DNA of 64,000 nt from Comamonadaceae bacterium OTU4NAUVB1 (GCA_024372625.1 CP099605.1:1674001-1738000); one strand, 5' to 3'; counted from the first letter of the stretch, positions 41,282 to 49,377 are shown. Numbers and translations are program-made. The notes: generated from the sequence alone by a model not told the origin.

Positions 41282-41616
41282 TGCTGCGGCCCTACGCCAT
41301 CCTCGCCGCCGTACTGGCGTGGGCCGCGTCTGCTGGCGGTGCCTTCCTGTATGGGAAGCACGTGGGCGCCGAGCACGAGATCGCCACGCAGGCCCGCATC
41401 GATAAGTCCATCGAGACCACGCGCGACGCCGCGCAGCAGGGAGCCGCCAATGCCATCGCCGCACTCAAGCCGGTCAACAAGACCATCGTCCAGAAGACTC
41501 AGCGCGAGATCACCGAGAACGTGGTGTATCGCGATTGCCGGGTTCCTATCGACGGGGTGCGCCTTGCCAACGAGGCCATCACCGGACAGCCAGCCGAGCC
41601 CGCTCGTGATCAGTAG
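41281..41616 (+). CDS. Inner-membrane spanin Rz
   Basis: A 111-residue protein with an N-terminal anchor (AILAAVLAWAASAGGAFLYG) and a long periplasmic helix (ARIDKSIETTRDAAQQGAAN, NKTIVQKTQREITE), ending in a disulfide-capable cysteine region (YRDCRVPID). This is the inner-membrane half of a two-component spanin that fuses the envelope membranes at lysis. Confidence 0.82.
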   Translation: MLRPYAILAAVLAWAASAGGAFLYGKHVGAEHEIATQARIDKSIETTRDAAQQGAANAIAALKPVNKTIVQKTQREITENVVYRDCRVPIDGVRLANEAITGQPAEPARDQ

Positions 41617-41740
41617 CTGTCCCGCGCCCACGCCGCTGCTCGACAACTCGATGGGCAGCCTGCTCGCGAAGGTCGTCGAGCAGGGCAACACCTACCGCGA
41701 GTGCCGAGCCGCTGCGCTGGCTGGCCGCGCCACGCCCTGA
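41450..41740 (+). CDS. Outer-membrane spanin lipoprotein Rz1 (nested in Rz)
   Basis: A 96-residue frame starting inside Rz in another frame, with GGGAG five bases upstream of the ATG. A basic start (HSSRSTRPSSRRLSARSPRT) precedes a hydrophobic core and lipobox (IAGFLSTGC), then a proline-rich periplasmic part (PTRPSPDSQPSP). Nested Rz1 lipoproteins are the standard partner of Rz. The basic region is long for a signal sequence, but the lipobox and position support the call. Confidence 0.72.
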   Translation: MPSPHSSRSTRPSSRRLSARSPRTWCIAIAGFLSTGCALPTRPSPDSQPSPLVISSCPAPTPLLDNSMGSLLAKVVEQGNTYRECRAAALAGRATP

Positions 41741-41774
41741 CCCCCTTCCTTCACCACACCCCAAAGGACCCACC

Positions 41775-42197
41775 ATGGCCATCACCGCCGCCCTCGTCAA
41801 CTCGTTCAAGCGCGAACTGCTCGCGATGTCTCCGCACACCGCGGCGGACGTCTACAAGATCGCGCTCTATCCCAGTTCGGCCACCCTGAGTAAGGCCACC
41901 GCTGCCTACAGCGCAACGGGTGAAGTCACGGGCGCCGGCTACACCGCTGGCGGTCAGACGCTCGCTGGCTTCGCTGCGACGTTGGACACGGACACCGCCA
42001 TCCTCGACTGGACCACCGACCCGAGCTGGGCGAACGCCACGATCACGGCGCGCGGCGCGCTGATCTACAACTCGACGCGTGCCGGCGCCGCCGTGGCGGT
42101 GCTCGACTTCGGCGCCGACATCACCAGCACGAACGGCGCGTTCACGGTCACGCTGCCTGCGCCCACTGCCGCCGCTGGCGTGATCCGCATCGCCTGA
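41775..42197 (+). CDS. Virion decoration / fibre accessory protein
   Basis: A 140-residue beta-rich protein (MAITAALVNSFKRELLAMSP, TGAGYTAGGQTLAGFAATLD, TWTTDPSWANATITARGALI-like). It begins a second structural block after lysis. Similar small proteins precede fibre genes in related phages; the exact role is not known. Ribosome site AAAGGA upstream. Confidence 0.58.
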   Translation: MAITAALVNSFKRELLAMSPHTAADVYKIALYPSSATLSKATAAYSATGEVTGAGYTAGGQTLAGFAATLDTDTAILDWTTDPSWANATITARGALIYNSTRAGAAVAVLDFGADITSTNGAFTVTLPAPTAAAGVIRIA

Positions 42198-42198
42198 C

Positions 42199-44166
42199 AT
42201 GCCGACGCCCCGTTCGCTGCTCCACCTGAATGGAGCCAATGGCTCCACGACGGTCACCAACGAGGTGACGGGCGGCTCGGCCGTCCCGTGGGCGTTTGTG
42301 AACGGGGGGTCGGTCTCAACCGCCGGGCCGTACCTCGGCTCGGGCATGGCGCTGTTGAACCGCGAACAGTCGCTCGCGACCACGGCCGCGATCGTGCCGA
42401 CGGGCGACTGGACGCTGGCGTTCCGGCTCGGCATTGCAATGAACTCGGACAACGGCCGGGCGATCATTGCCACGCAGGGCAAGGACGGCGACCCCGGATC
42501 CTGGGTGCTGCAGACGGGCGGCGGCGGCGATACCGACATCTACTTCTACAAGCCGGGCGGTCCGGACATCGACGGTGCACTGGCATCTGGTCAAGCCGTC
42601 GCGATCAACAACAAGCTGAAGGCTGGAAACTGCTTCCTGGTCATTCAGTACATGTCCGGCGTCATGTCGGTTGGCTTCGCTGGCTCGGATGACACGCAGG
42701 TCACGCGGATCCTGAACGGACCCTACCCGGGCGGCCAGACGCCGCAGGGCATCCTTCGATTCAATACCCACATCACCTCCAGCGGCGGCCTGGAGGCGGA
42801 CACCGGCACGTCGCGCGTCGATGAAGTGGTGTTCCAGGACGGCGGGGCGATCTACCCGACGTACCCGTTCACGAAGCCGACCACGGAATACGCGTTTGCG
42901 AGCGGGAGCACGGCGACGCCCGCAGGGGTGAGTGCCGCGGCGGCAATCGGCTCGGCGACTGCAAGGGGCGTGGCCCGGGCGACACCGGCGGGGCTGGGCG
43001 CCGCTGCAGCTGTTCGGGCGCCGGTGGCTACCGCCGGTGCGAGGGCGGCCGCTGCTGGTGTGGTGGGTGCTGCTGCGGTCGGCCAGCCTGCGGCGAGCGG
43101 CACGGTGGTCGTCTCTGCGGCGGCCGTGCCGGCGGGCGTAGCGGCTACCGGGGCGATCGGTCAACCCGTCAGCAGCGCCGCTGCGCGCGCAACACCAGCC
43201 GGTGCCGCCGCCAGTGCAGCCATTGGGACGCCAGCGGCAGCCGGCGGCATGGTCATCCCGGCGACTGCAACGCCGCCAGGCATCAGCGCGGGCAGCAGCA
43301 CGGGCCAGCCGGCTGCCGGTGGCGCTGCTCAAGCGCAGCCGACTGGCGCCAACGCCGTCGCTGCGGTAGGCGCACCAACTGCAACGGGCGGGATCAGCAA
43401 TCCCGGCGCCGCACAGCCGTCGGGTGTCGCAGCTGCCTCCGGCATCGGCGCAGCCGCAATCACGGGCCGCGCCCAGGCCGCGCCCGCAGGTGTCTCGGCG
43501 GCTGGCGCGACCGGTTCACCAGCAGCAAACGGTGGCACCAACGTTCCCGGCATGGCACAGCCAGGCGGCGTGGCCGGCGTGTGTGCCGTGGGCACACCAT
43601 CACCCAGCGCCACGGCGCGCGCGCAGCCGCTTGGCGCAGCAGGCACCGGCGCGGTGGGCACTGTTGCCGCGAACGGTGGTTCGAACATTCCGGCCACTGC
43701 TCAGCCCGCCGGGGTGGCTGCCGCCGGCTCGGTGGCCACGCCCAGCACGGCCGGCGCAGCACAGGCTCTAGTGCCGGGTGTGGCAGTCGCCAGTGCAGTC
43801 GGCGCGCCGGCCGCTGCCGGCATCGCACGCGCCATGCCTGCGGGGACCGGTGCTCAGTCGAGCGTCGGCGCCGCTGCTGCATCGGGCGGCACCAGCACGC
43901 CAGCCATGGCGCAGCCGGCTGGGATCGCTGCAGCGGCGAGCGTTGGCCAGGTCGTCGCGCGCGCGGAGGCGGTGGTGCTGGCTGCCGGCGTGCAGGCGCA
44001 GGCCTTCATCGCACAGGCCGTCGCCAGGGCAGCCGGTACGGCCGGACCTGCCGGCGTGCAAGCCATCGGCCTGGTGGGCAGCTTCATCACCACGATCGAT
44101 CCCACCGATTGGATCCGCACTGTCATTCCCGCCGAGCGCCGGGCCTGGGTCATGAGAGAGCCCTGA
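42199..44166 (+). CDS. LamG-like fibre protein with long Ala/Gly/Pro repeat
   Basis: A 655-residue protein. Residues 1-230 look like a concanavalin/LamG-type beta-sandwich (SLLHLNGANGSTTVTNEVTG, WTLAFRLGIAMN, IDIYFYKPGGPD-like). Residues ~237-629 hold about 17 imperfect repeats of ~23 residues with core P-x-G-V-x-A-x-x-x-x-G. The C-terminal ~25 residues end in TDWIRTVIPAERR, a motif repeated in the 38-residue protein at 45605. It is probably a fibre or head-fibre protein with a sugar-binding N-terminus. Confidence 0.7.
   Translation: MPTPRSLLHLNGANGSTTVTNEVTGGSAVPWAFVNGGSVSTAGPYLGSGMALLNREQSLATTAAIVPTGDWTLAFRLGIAMNSDNGRAIIATQGKDGDPGSWVLQTGGGGDTDIYFYKPGGPDIDGALASGQAVAINNKLKAGNCFLVIQYMSGVMSVGFAGSDDTQVTRILNGPYPGGQTPQGILRFNTHITSSGGLEADTGTSRVDEVVFQDGGAIYPTYPFTKPTTEYAFASGSTATPAGVSAAAAIGSATARGVARATPAGLGAAAAVRAPVATAGARAAAAGVVGAAAVGQPAASGTVVVSAAAVPAGVAATGAIGQPVSSAAARATPAGAAASAAIGTPAAAGGMVIPATATPPGISAGSSTGQPAAGGAAQAQPTGANAVAAVGAPTATGGISNPGAAQPSGVAAASGIGAAAITGRAQAAPAGVSAAGATGSPAANGGTNVPGMAQPGGVAGVCAVGTPSPSATARAQPLGAAGTGAVGTVAANGGSNIPATAQPAGVAAAGSVATPSTAGAAQALVPGVAVASAVGAPAAAGIARAMPAGTGAQSSVGAAAASGGTSTPAMAQPAGIAAAASVGQVVARAEAVVLAAGVQAQAFIAQAVARAAGTAGPAGVQAIGLVGSFITTIDPTDWIRTVIPAERRAWVMREP
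42909..44085 (+). repeat. Coding tandem repeat, about 17 units of ~69 bp
   Basis: The units encode ~23 residues each with the pattern A-x-P-A-G-V-x-A-x-x-x-x-G-x-P-x-A-x-G. Example segments are ATPAGLGAAAA, AQPSGVAAASGIG and AQPAGIAAAASVG. Units have drifted in DNA sequence, so the array has been kept by selection on protein pattern. The regular G and P spacing suggests a beta-solenoid or collagen-like extended shaft. Confidence 0.75.
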
Positions 44167-44212
44167 GCCACCGCATCCACACCTCCCTCAAACCCAATTC
44201 CGGAATCCCACC

Positions 44213-44872
44213 ATGAGCGACAACGTTTCCATCACACCCGGCACCGGCGCTGCCGTCGCGACCGACGACGTCGGCGGCATCCACTTCCAGAAGATGAAGC
44301 TCGACGTCGGCGGGGACGGTGAGTCGAAGCCGCTCGGCCAAGCCAACCCGTTGCCGGTGAATGTCATCGGGGTGATCGCGCTAGATGCGGCCTCGCTCGC
44401 TGCCCTCGAATCGATCGGCGTCTCGAACTTCCCGGCTAACCAGCTCGTCACCTTGGCAGGGCCAGTCGCCCTCGACGCATCGGCGCTGGCCGCGCTGGAG
44501 TCGATCACGGTGCAGCAGTCGGCGCTGCCTGCGGGGGCGAGCACCGAGGCCACCTTGGCGGCGCTCCTGACAGCGCTCACCAGCACGCCGGCCGTCAACA
44601 CGCTGGCCCAGCCTGGGGCTGCCCGCCAGCTGACCGCAACGACCACAGGGTCCGGCATCAGCACACCCCTGACAGCCCGCCGCATTTCGATGGTCGCGCT
44701 CGGTTCCGCCATCCGCTACTCGATCGGCGCAGGCACCCAGACGGCTGCACCCACCTCGCACTACATCGGCCAGGGCGAGCGGCTCGACTTGAGCGTGCCG
44801 GCAGGCGCGCAGATCGCCGTGGTCTCAGCGACGCCCACGGCGGGCGTGCTCGAGCTGACGGAGCTCACCTGA
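44213..44872 (+). CDS. Virion structural protein, likely fibre-associated
   Basis: A 219-residue protein (MSDNVSITPGTGAAVATDDV, GGIHFQKMKLDVGG). This opening is common in phage baseplate/fibre proteins with a small beta-sandwich. An alanine-rich helical middle and a beta C-terminus (IGQGERLDLSVPAGAQIAVV) follow. It ends at the ATG of the next gene. Confidence 0.6.
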   Translation: MSDNVSITPGTGAAVATDDVGGIHFQKMKLDVGGDGESKPLGQANPLPVNVIGVIALDAASLAALESIGVSNFPANQLVTLAGPVALDASALAALESITVQQSALPAGASTEATLAALLTALTSTPAVNTLAQPGAARQLTATTTGSGISTPLTARRISMVALGSAIRYSIGAGTQTAAPTSHYIGQGERLDLSVPAGAQIAVVSATPTAGVLELTELT

Positions 44873-45594
44873 TGCGCCAGCGTGCGACCTCGATGAGCGC
44901 GATCCGCAACCTGCTCATCGCCGCGCCGTCGCCCGCGGTCTGGACGCCTGCGTCTGAGCCGGCCGGCACCTTCTCGCTGTGGCTTGATGCCCAGGACCGG
45001 GGCTCCTACACCTCGTCGGGCGGCTTCATCGCCATGCTGGGGGACAAGTCCGGGTCGGGCAACCATGCGGTCCAAGCGGCCGACTCGCTCAAGCCGATCG
45101 AAATGGACGATGGCTTCAAGATCCAGGATGGCAGGTACTTCAACTCCGCGCTGTCCGCTTCGAACAACAGCGAGACCGCGTTCGTGGTCTGCAGCAACTT
45201 CGACCTGGGCGGCAACCGGACGATTCTGGGCGCGAGTGCGAACGGCGGCCGGCAGTTCCGCACCACGTCGAGCAACATGCAGCTGGTGCGAGCGTCGGTC
45301 GCGGCGGTGGCGACCAGTTCAAGCCTTCCCGTCCAGACCAACATCAACTGCATCCTGGAGTGCCAAGTGGAGCTCGGGGCGCCGGTGGTCTTCGGCTTGA
45401 ACGGGGCGCTCCAGTCGACCGCCTCGCACACGACGGGCTTCAGCGCTGGCACGGTCACACAGATCGGGGCCAGCTTGGGCGGGCAGGGTGCCCAGATCAC
45501 GGGCCGCGAAGTCCTGATCCTGCCGTCCAAGCCATCGGCTCAGCTGGCCGACCGAATCCGTACCTACTTGAAGTCCAAGTGGGCGATCAGCTGA
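44872..45594 (+). CDS. LamG-like virion protein
   Basis: A 240-residue protein. WLDAQDRGSYTSSGGF, MLGDKSGSGNHAVQAADS and the DGRYF/ILGASANGG pattern are typical of concanavalin/LamG domains on phage fibres that bind carbohydrate. It starts at the previous stop. The C-terminus (ADRIRTYLKSKWAIS) is typical of these proteins. Confidence 0.66.
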   Translation: MRQRATSMSAIRNLLIAAPSPAVWTPASEPAGTFSLWLDAQDRGSYTSSGGFIAMLGDKSGSGNHAVQAADSLKPIEMDDGFKIQDGRYFNSALSASNNSETAFVVCSNFDLGGNRTILGASANGGRQFRTTSSNMQLVRASVAAVATSSSLPVQTNINCILECQVELGAPVVFGLNGALQSTASHTTGFSAGTVTQIGASLGGQGAQITGREVLILPSKPSAQLADRIRTYLKSKWAIS

Positions 45595-45604
45595 AGGGCC
45601 AACG

Positions 45605-45721
45605 ATGTTGCTGCTGCTTCGAACCCCATCCACCGTCCCGCCCGTTCTGATTCGCCCGTCGCGTTGGATCGTCTACGTGATCCCGGCGGAGAGCCGTCAC
45701 TCCAACATCGAGAAGCTATGA
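45605..45721 (+). CDS. Very small protein with VIPAE motif
   Basis: A 38-residue frame ending RWIVYVIPAESRHSNIEKL. WIVYVIPAESR closely matches WIRTVIPAERR at the C-terminus of the 655-residue fibre gene. Its stop overlaps the next ATG (ATGA). Short proteins carrying I-x-P-A-E-x-R precede fibre-adaptor genes in related phages, so it probably has a true structural role. Confidence 0.5.
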   Translation: MLLLLRTPSTVPPVLIRPSRWIVYVIPAESRHSNIEKL

Positions 45722-46059
45722 GCCAAATTCGCTCCCCCGAACCCTTCTGGCGCACGACGGGCGTGAAGACGCCCTGGGGCCCGTTCGACCCCGATGCTCG
45801 GCTGAACTTCTCGTTCGATGTGAGCCCGTGGGTCACCTCGGCTGGAGTGGGGCTGGCTTTGGCGGACTGCGAGGTCCTGACTGACCAGAAGCTCCAGGCC
45901 AGTCGCGAGATCGACGGGCAGATCATCACCGTGCGCATGCAGGCGGCCGCGGGCCAGACCCTCGTCCCCGAGACCTACCTGTCGTTCCGCCTGCGCATGA
46001 CGCTCAGCGACGGCCAACGCGATGACCGGACCTTCTGGCTGCTTGTGCGAGAGAGGTAA
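45718..46059 (+). CDS. Phage fibre-tail adaptor-like protein
   Basis: A 113-residue beta-rich protein: FDPDARLNFSFDVSPWV, LTDQKLQASREIDGQIITVR, and a C-terminal strand DDRTFWLLVRER. This matches small Ig-like proteins that link fibres to the tail. It is the last intact structural gene. A related C-terminal fragment lies 250 bases downstream. Confidence 0.58.
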   Translation: MSQIRSPEPFWRTTGVKTPWGPFDPDARLNFSFDVSPWVTSAGVGLALADCEVLTDQKLQASREIDGQIITVRMQAAAGQTLVPETYLSFRLRMTLSDGQRDDRTFWLLVRER

Positions 46060-46072
46060 GAGCTTGAAAAAA

Positions 46073-46101
46073 GCCCGTTGACCTGGTGGAAGTCAACGGG
46101 C
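46073..46101 (+). terminator. Strong hairpin after fibre operon
   Basis: GCCCGTTGAC and GTCAACGGGC form a perfect 10-bp stem with a 9-base loop. There is no T-run, but the hairpin lies directly after the last structural gene and may end or stabilise the late transcript. The remaining gap to 46393 holds only the fragment at 46306. Confidence 0.5.
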
Positions 46102-46305
46102 AAGACGGGCTCTCGACAGCCCCATGCATGAAGAAGATGGCGTCACTCGCATCAAGCAGCGTTCTTAAGCAAGGTCTACCTTGAGACTTTCACCCAAAGT
46201 CCGGCGCTAACCCGGTCCTGACACCATCAGGTCGAAATCTTACGGCAGCTACATGCTGTCCCCGAAGATTTCAGGCTGTGACTGCAGTGCGGGTATTGGC
46301 AGAGC

Positions 46306-46383
46306 ATGCGGTTCCGCTTGGGTTATGACGTTGGCGACGGGCTAACGGATGTGACGTTCTACCTATACGTGCGAAAGGGGTAG
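46306..46383 (+). pseudogene. C-terminal remnant of a second adaptor gene
   Basis: The frame MRFRLGYDVGDGL...TFYLYVRKG aligns with the end of the intact adaptor at 45718-46059 (LSFRLRMTLSDG...TFWLLVRER): FRL, DG, D, TF, L and VR coincide. Upstream in-frame stops show the 5' part is gone. The divergence implies an old duplication or a relic of replacement by a different fibre cassette. Confidence 0.55.
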
Positions 46384-46393
46384 TGCCTTCACA

Positions 46394-46855
46394 ATGGCAC
46401 GCATGAAAGATGACACCGAACCTGACAAGCTGCACATCGTCTGCCCACATTGCCACACCACCAACCGCGTACGCGCTGACCAGCTAGGCAGCGCGCCCGA
46501 CTGCGGCAAGTGTCATCAAGTACTTTTCACTGGGCATTCGATCGCTCTGGACGAGGCGTCGTTCGACCGCCATGTGGCACGCAACGAGATTCCAGTGCTG
46601 GTAGATTTTTGGGCGCCTTGGTGCGGCCCCTGTCGTCAGATGGCGCCCGGCTTCGAAACGGCTGCCACCAAACTTGAACCGCACGTGCGTCTCGCCAAGG
46701 TTGACACCGAGGCCGTGCCGGCCCTCGGCAGGCGCTTCAACATCCGTAGCATCCCGACGCTCGCGTTGTTCAAAGGTGGTCGGGAGATTGCGCGACAGGC
46801 TGGCGCTATGGGGCCAGCCGACATAGTTCGCTGGGTTGAGGCCAATCTGCGCTGA
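46394..46855 (+). CDS. trxC: Thioredoxin 2 (TrxC-like)
   Basis: A 153-residue thioredoxin-2. The N-terminal zinc-binding segment has cysteines at 17/20 (VCPHCHTTN) and 37/40 (CGKCH). The active site WCGPC is at residues 76-80, followed by the cis-proline loop SIPTLALF. It reduces disulfides and is linked to oxidative stress in bacteria. A complete trxC inside a prophage next to the attachment end is unusual cargo. The start may instead be the ATG at 46403. Confidence 0.88.
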   Translation: MARMKDDTEPDKLHIVCPHCHTTNRVRADQLGSAPDCGKCHQVLFTGHSIALDEASFDRHVARNEIPVLVDFWAPWCGPCRQMAPGFETAATKLEPHVRLAKVDTEAVPALGRRFNIRSIPTLALFKGGREIARQAGAMGPADIVRWVEANLR

Positions 46856-47173
46856 TCGACGGTCGCAAGAGCGTCCACACCACCAACACTGTATTCGCCG
46901 ACAGCGTGGCGACGATGCAGATGAGGGCAGTTGATGGTCAAGCGCTGGTGTTAGGCTCATCCCTGTAGTTCTGTTTGCGCATGCTCGTTAGTGAGGGACA
47001 GCGAGATGATCAAACGTTTTGGCTAGTGGCGAAAAGACGTTAGTTAAATTCAGAATAGACTATTGATCTATTTAAAAATTTTATTATCAATTCAAGAATT
47101 TATGTAAGCTGCAGATCTGATGCAGATTTCGTTCATAAAAACTGTCATTTTGTAGGTAAAAAAGGAACAATTT
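46856..47173 (+). other. AT-rich leader of the three-gene operon
   Basis: No gene is evident in this 318-base gap. From ~47040 the DNA becomes strongly AT-rich, with TATTATC/TTAAAA-like stretches suitable for a promoter, an inverted repeat CTGCA...TGCAG (47110-47126), and AAAGGAAC as ribosome site just before the ATG at 47174. I cannot assign one exact promoter. Confidence 0.45.
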
Positions 47174-47791
47174 ATGCAAAATAAAAAACAATCAGCCGGC
47201 AATTCATCAAACAATGTGGATTTAGTCGGCGAGGGGGTTGTTGTTCCTTTTAAGCTTCATGGAATGTCAAATCAAGGAAGTTTGACAAGGGCGACCGCAG
47301 TTGTCGATCTTTCTGGTGCAGCTGCGCCGACTCGAAAGTTTGTAGCTGACTGTTTTGAAATCAGAAAAGAATTTGGGGAATATAGATTATTGTTTGGTCA
47401 ACGCAAAGTTGACGGTAAATCTCTGAGGGCTATGTTGGATGTTAGATTTCCTATAGAACCAATGCCTGGAATGGCAGCGACTGTTTATGCGGGAATAGTC
47501 AGCATTCCCCTTGATGAAAAATTACAAAGCATCAATTATTTGATGGAATTTCTGGAAGAGCCTGAGCAATCTATTGCGTTGGCTGCGAATTTCACTCGAA
47601 CGAATGCTGGTCCTGGTGCTACAACTATGGATTTTTTCAACTCTTCTGGGTTGGCATTGGCAAATTTTTTTACAACACAGAAATTATTCACCGATCCAGT
47701 TGTAAGATTAACTATGCCTAACCCCATGATGCTGCAATTCTCGAAAGAGCTTGAGAAAATTGTCCCTAAAAATATTGCGGTGCCAACATGA
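47174..47791 (+). CDS. Cargo operon gene A (unknown)
   Basis: A 205-residue protein encoded in AT-rich DNA. The N-terminal half is beta-rich (VVVPFKLHGMSNQGSLTRAT, CFEIRKEFGEYRLLFGQRKV), with a weak likeness to small DUF3467-type folds. The C-terminal half is mixed (SLRAMLDVRFPIEPMPG, LEEPEQSIALAANFTRTNAG). No signal or membrane segment. Its stop overlaps the start of gene B (ATGA). Function unknown. Confidence 0.62.
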   Translation: MQNKKQSAGNSSNNVDLVGEGVVVPFKLHGMSNQGSLTRATAVVDLSGAAAPTRKFVADCFEIRKEFGEYRLLFGQRKVDGKSLRAMLDVRFPIEPMPGMAATVYAGIVSIPLDEKLQSINYLMEFLEEPEQSIALAANFTRTNAGPGATTMDFFNSSGLALANFFTTQKLFTDPVVRLTMPNPMMLQFSKELEKIVPKNIAVPT

Positions 47792-48543
47792 GTTTTGCAA
47801 CCTTTGGGGATTTCCAAGATTTGAGCATAAGCAGCTGGATTAAAAATGCTTTTTCTGAAACGCAAAAAAAGTCTAAGATTTCTAGCTCTATAAAAAACAA
47901 ATCAGAAAAGAAAGTTGATAAACCCAAATCAACTGTAAATTTTTTAAGGTTTGTTGCGGCTGGTGCAGCTCTCGCGCTTGCTGCAAATGTTCAAGCGGAA
48001 GTGAAAAATGACAAGGTCGAAGATCACGCATTCCAGTTTTCTATAGAAACTGAGAACCATCAAGACAACAATCAAAACTTCGCTGCTGAAGTAATCAGAA
48101 AAGAAGCAAGCAATGCAACTACTCAGCTGTCATTTGTAGCAAATAAAAACTTACTCACTCCAACTGCTTTTTCTATTGGTGAATTGCTGTTGCCGTCGAC
48201 AAAAAATGCGTTGGGCGCTAGTGGTTTAATAAGACTTGAGCAGTTTCTTGCGCTGGAAGCGGGATGGGACTCAGGTTATGGAGAGCCATTAAATATTCGC
48301 TCTCTTGAAAAGCTCAGTTTTTTTCTAGAAGAATCTAGAATCCAGCCGCCGCGGCTGGGAACTTTTATGTCTCAGGACGGCAACTTAATAATAAACTGGC
48401 TTGACGCGAATAACAAAATAATAGAACTGGAGTTTTCTTCAAATCAAGTTTCTATATTTAAAGAAAAAGATAGCAGATCTTATGAACTGTTGTTAAAAAA
48501 TTCTGGTTCAGTTGAAAAAATACTAAGAATTATCAATTCATGA
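47788..48543 (+). CDS. Cargo operon gene B (unknown; GWDSGYGEP domain)
   Basis: A 251-residue protein. Basic N-terminal region (KKSKISSSIKNKSEKKVDKP), then a hydrophobic segment (FLRFVAAGAALALAANVQA) that may be an internal signal or anchor. The C-terminal ~100 residues contain LEQFLALEAGWDSGYGEPLN and GNLIINWLDANNKIIELEFS; I have seen this GWDxxxGxP...DGxLxxxW pattern in uncharacterised mobile-element proteins but know no function. ATGA overlaps on both sides. Confidence 0.6.
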   Translation: MSFATFGDFQDLSISSWIKNAFSETQKKSKISSSIKNKSEKKVDKPKSTVNFLRFVAAGAALALAANVQAEVKNDKVEDHAFQFSIETENHQDNNQNFAAEVIRKEASNATTQLSFVANKNLLTPTAFSIGELLLPSTKNALGASGLIRLEQFLALEAGWDSGYGEPLNIRSLEKLSFFLEESRIQPPRLGTFMSQDGNLIINWLDANNKIIELEFSSNQVSIFKEKDSRSYELLLKNSGSVEKILRIINS

Positions 48544-48977
48544 GCGTAGGAAACGACGAGATTGTGGTTCGCGCTTTGCATGCTCCTTTTTGGAGTGAAG
48601 AACTCCAAAGAGGCACAAAAAGCGCATTTCAACAAACAGATATTTCTGTAAGCAGAGAAAAAATTGTTCCTTATGAAGACATAGTAAGAATTTTCAAGCA
48701 TGATCTTGATAGACCAGCTTCTGACTCAAAGCCTGCTCGTCAGGTCCGTGGAACTGCTTCTCTAAGGGTGGATCAGGTCTTAACTGCTTGTGAAATAGAG
48801 AAAACCAAGCGTAAAGTCAATTTTGTAGAGAAGCCTGAGGCTGGATCTTTGGAGAAAGAAAAAAATCTTTCCCATGCTTTGATGACCGTCAGGGACAACA
48901 AAGATAATCCTAAAAAACTTCCTGATGCGGCAGCTTTTGCTGTTTTAGAATTGGCAACTATCAAAATAGTAAATTGA
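48540..48977 (+). CDS. Cargo operon gene C (unknown)
   Basis: A 145-residue protein: DEIVVRALHAPFWSEELQRG, AFQQTDISVSREKIVPYEDI, then VRGTASLRVDQVLTA and an end AAAFAVLELATIKIVN. It is soluble, beta/alpha mixed, with no membrane segment. The start overlaps gene B. Three coupled genes of this kind suggest proteins that act together. Confidence 0.58.
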   Translation: MSVGNDEIVVRALHAPFWSEELQRGTKSAFQQTDISVSREKIVPYEDIVRIFKHDLDRPASDSKPARQVRGTASLRVDQVLTACEIEKTKRKVNFVEKPEAGSLEKEKNLSHALMTVRDNKDNPKKLPDAAAFAVLELATIKIVN

Positions 48978-49052
48978 AAGAACTGCAGATATCGGTTTTA
49001 ACTGGGTGAGATTCAATTTTTAACAACGAATAATCTGAGAGGCTTTCAACCA

Positions 49053-49352
49053 TTAGCGCAGCACGAAGCAGTCCCACTCTTGGACATGCCAGCTCAGGTT
49101 GTCGACGTCCCACCCCATGAAGCGGATCTCGTTGTCCTGGACGGCAGTAATGCGGGCCTCGAAGAGTTCCGGACCGGGTGGGCGGATGTCGGTCTCACCG
49201 GGCGGGAAGTCCACGCGCACGGACAAGTACATGACCTCGCGGTCCTGGACTGTCTGACGGGCTGTGATCAGGTGACCCGTGAACCCAGTCTGCGGGCGAT
49301 AGCGCGCGATGAAGCGGCCTTCTTTGCGGCGGAGTTCGACCCGTACTTTCAT
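49053..49352 (-). CDS. Small protein beside integrase (unknown)
   Basis: A 99-residue minus-strand protein (MKVRVELRRKEGRFIARYRP, LSVRVDFPPGETDIRPPGPE, RFMGWDVDNLSWHVQEW). It is beta-rich and arginine-rich. It is just downstream of the integrase on the same strand, with 25 bases between, so both may share a transcript. Position is that of an excisionase, but it has no MerR/Xis-type HTH. Confidence 0.55.
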   Translation of the reverse strand: MKVRVELRRKEGRFIARYRPQTGFTGHLITARQTVQDREVMYLSVRVDFPPGETDIRPPGPELFEARITAVQDNEIRFMGWDVDNLSWHVQEWDCFVLR

Positions 49353-49377
49353 GCTGGATGAATGTACAGCAGTCGAG

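Noticed and set aside
42909..44085. Repeat array considered as CRISPR
   Set aside because: Units are coding, imperfect and contiguous, without unique spacers; no cas gene is present anywhere in the window.
49053..49352. Considered as excisionase
   Set aside because: Position fits, but the sequence is beta-rich without a winged-helix or MerR-like HTH, so only an unknown protein is called.
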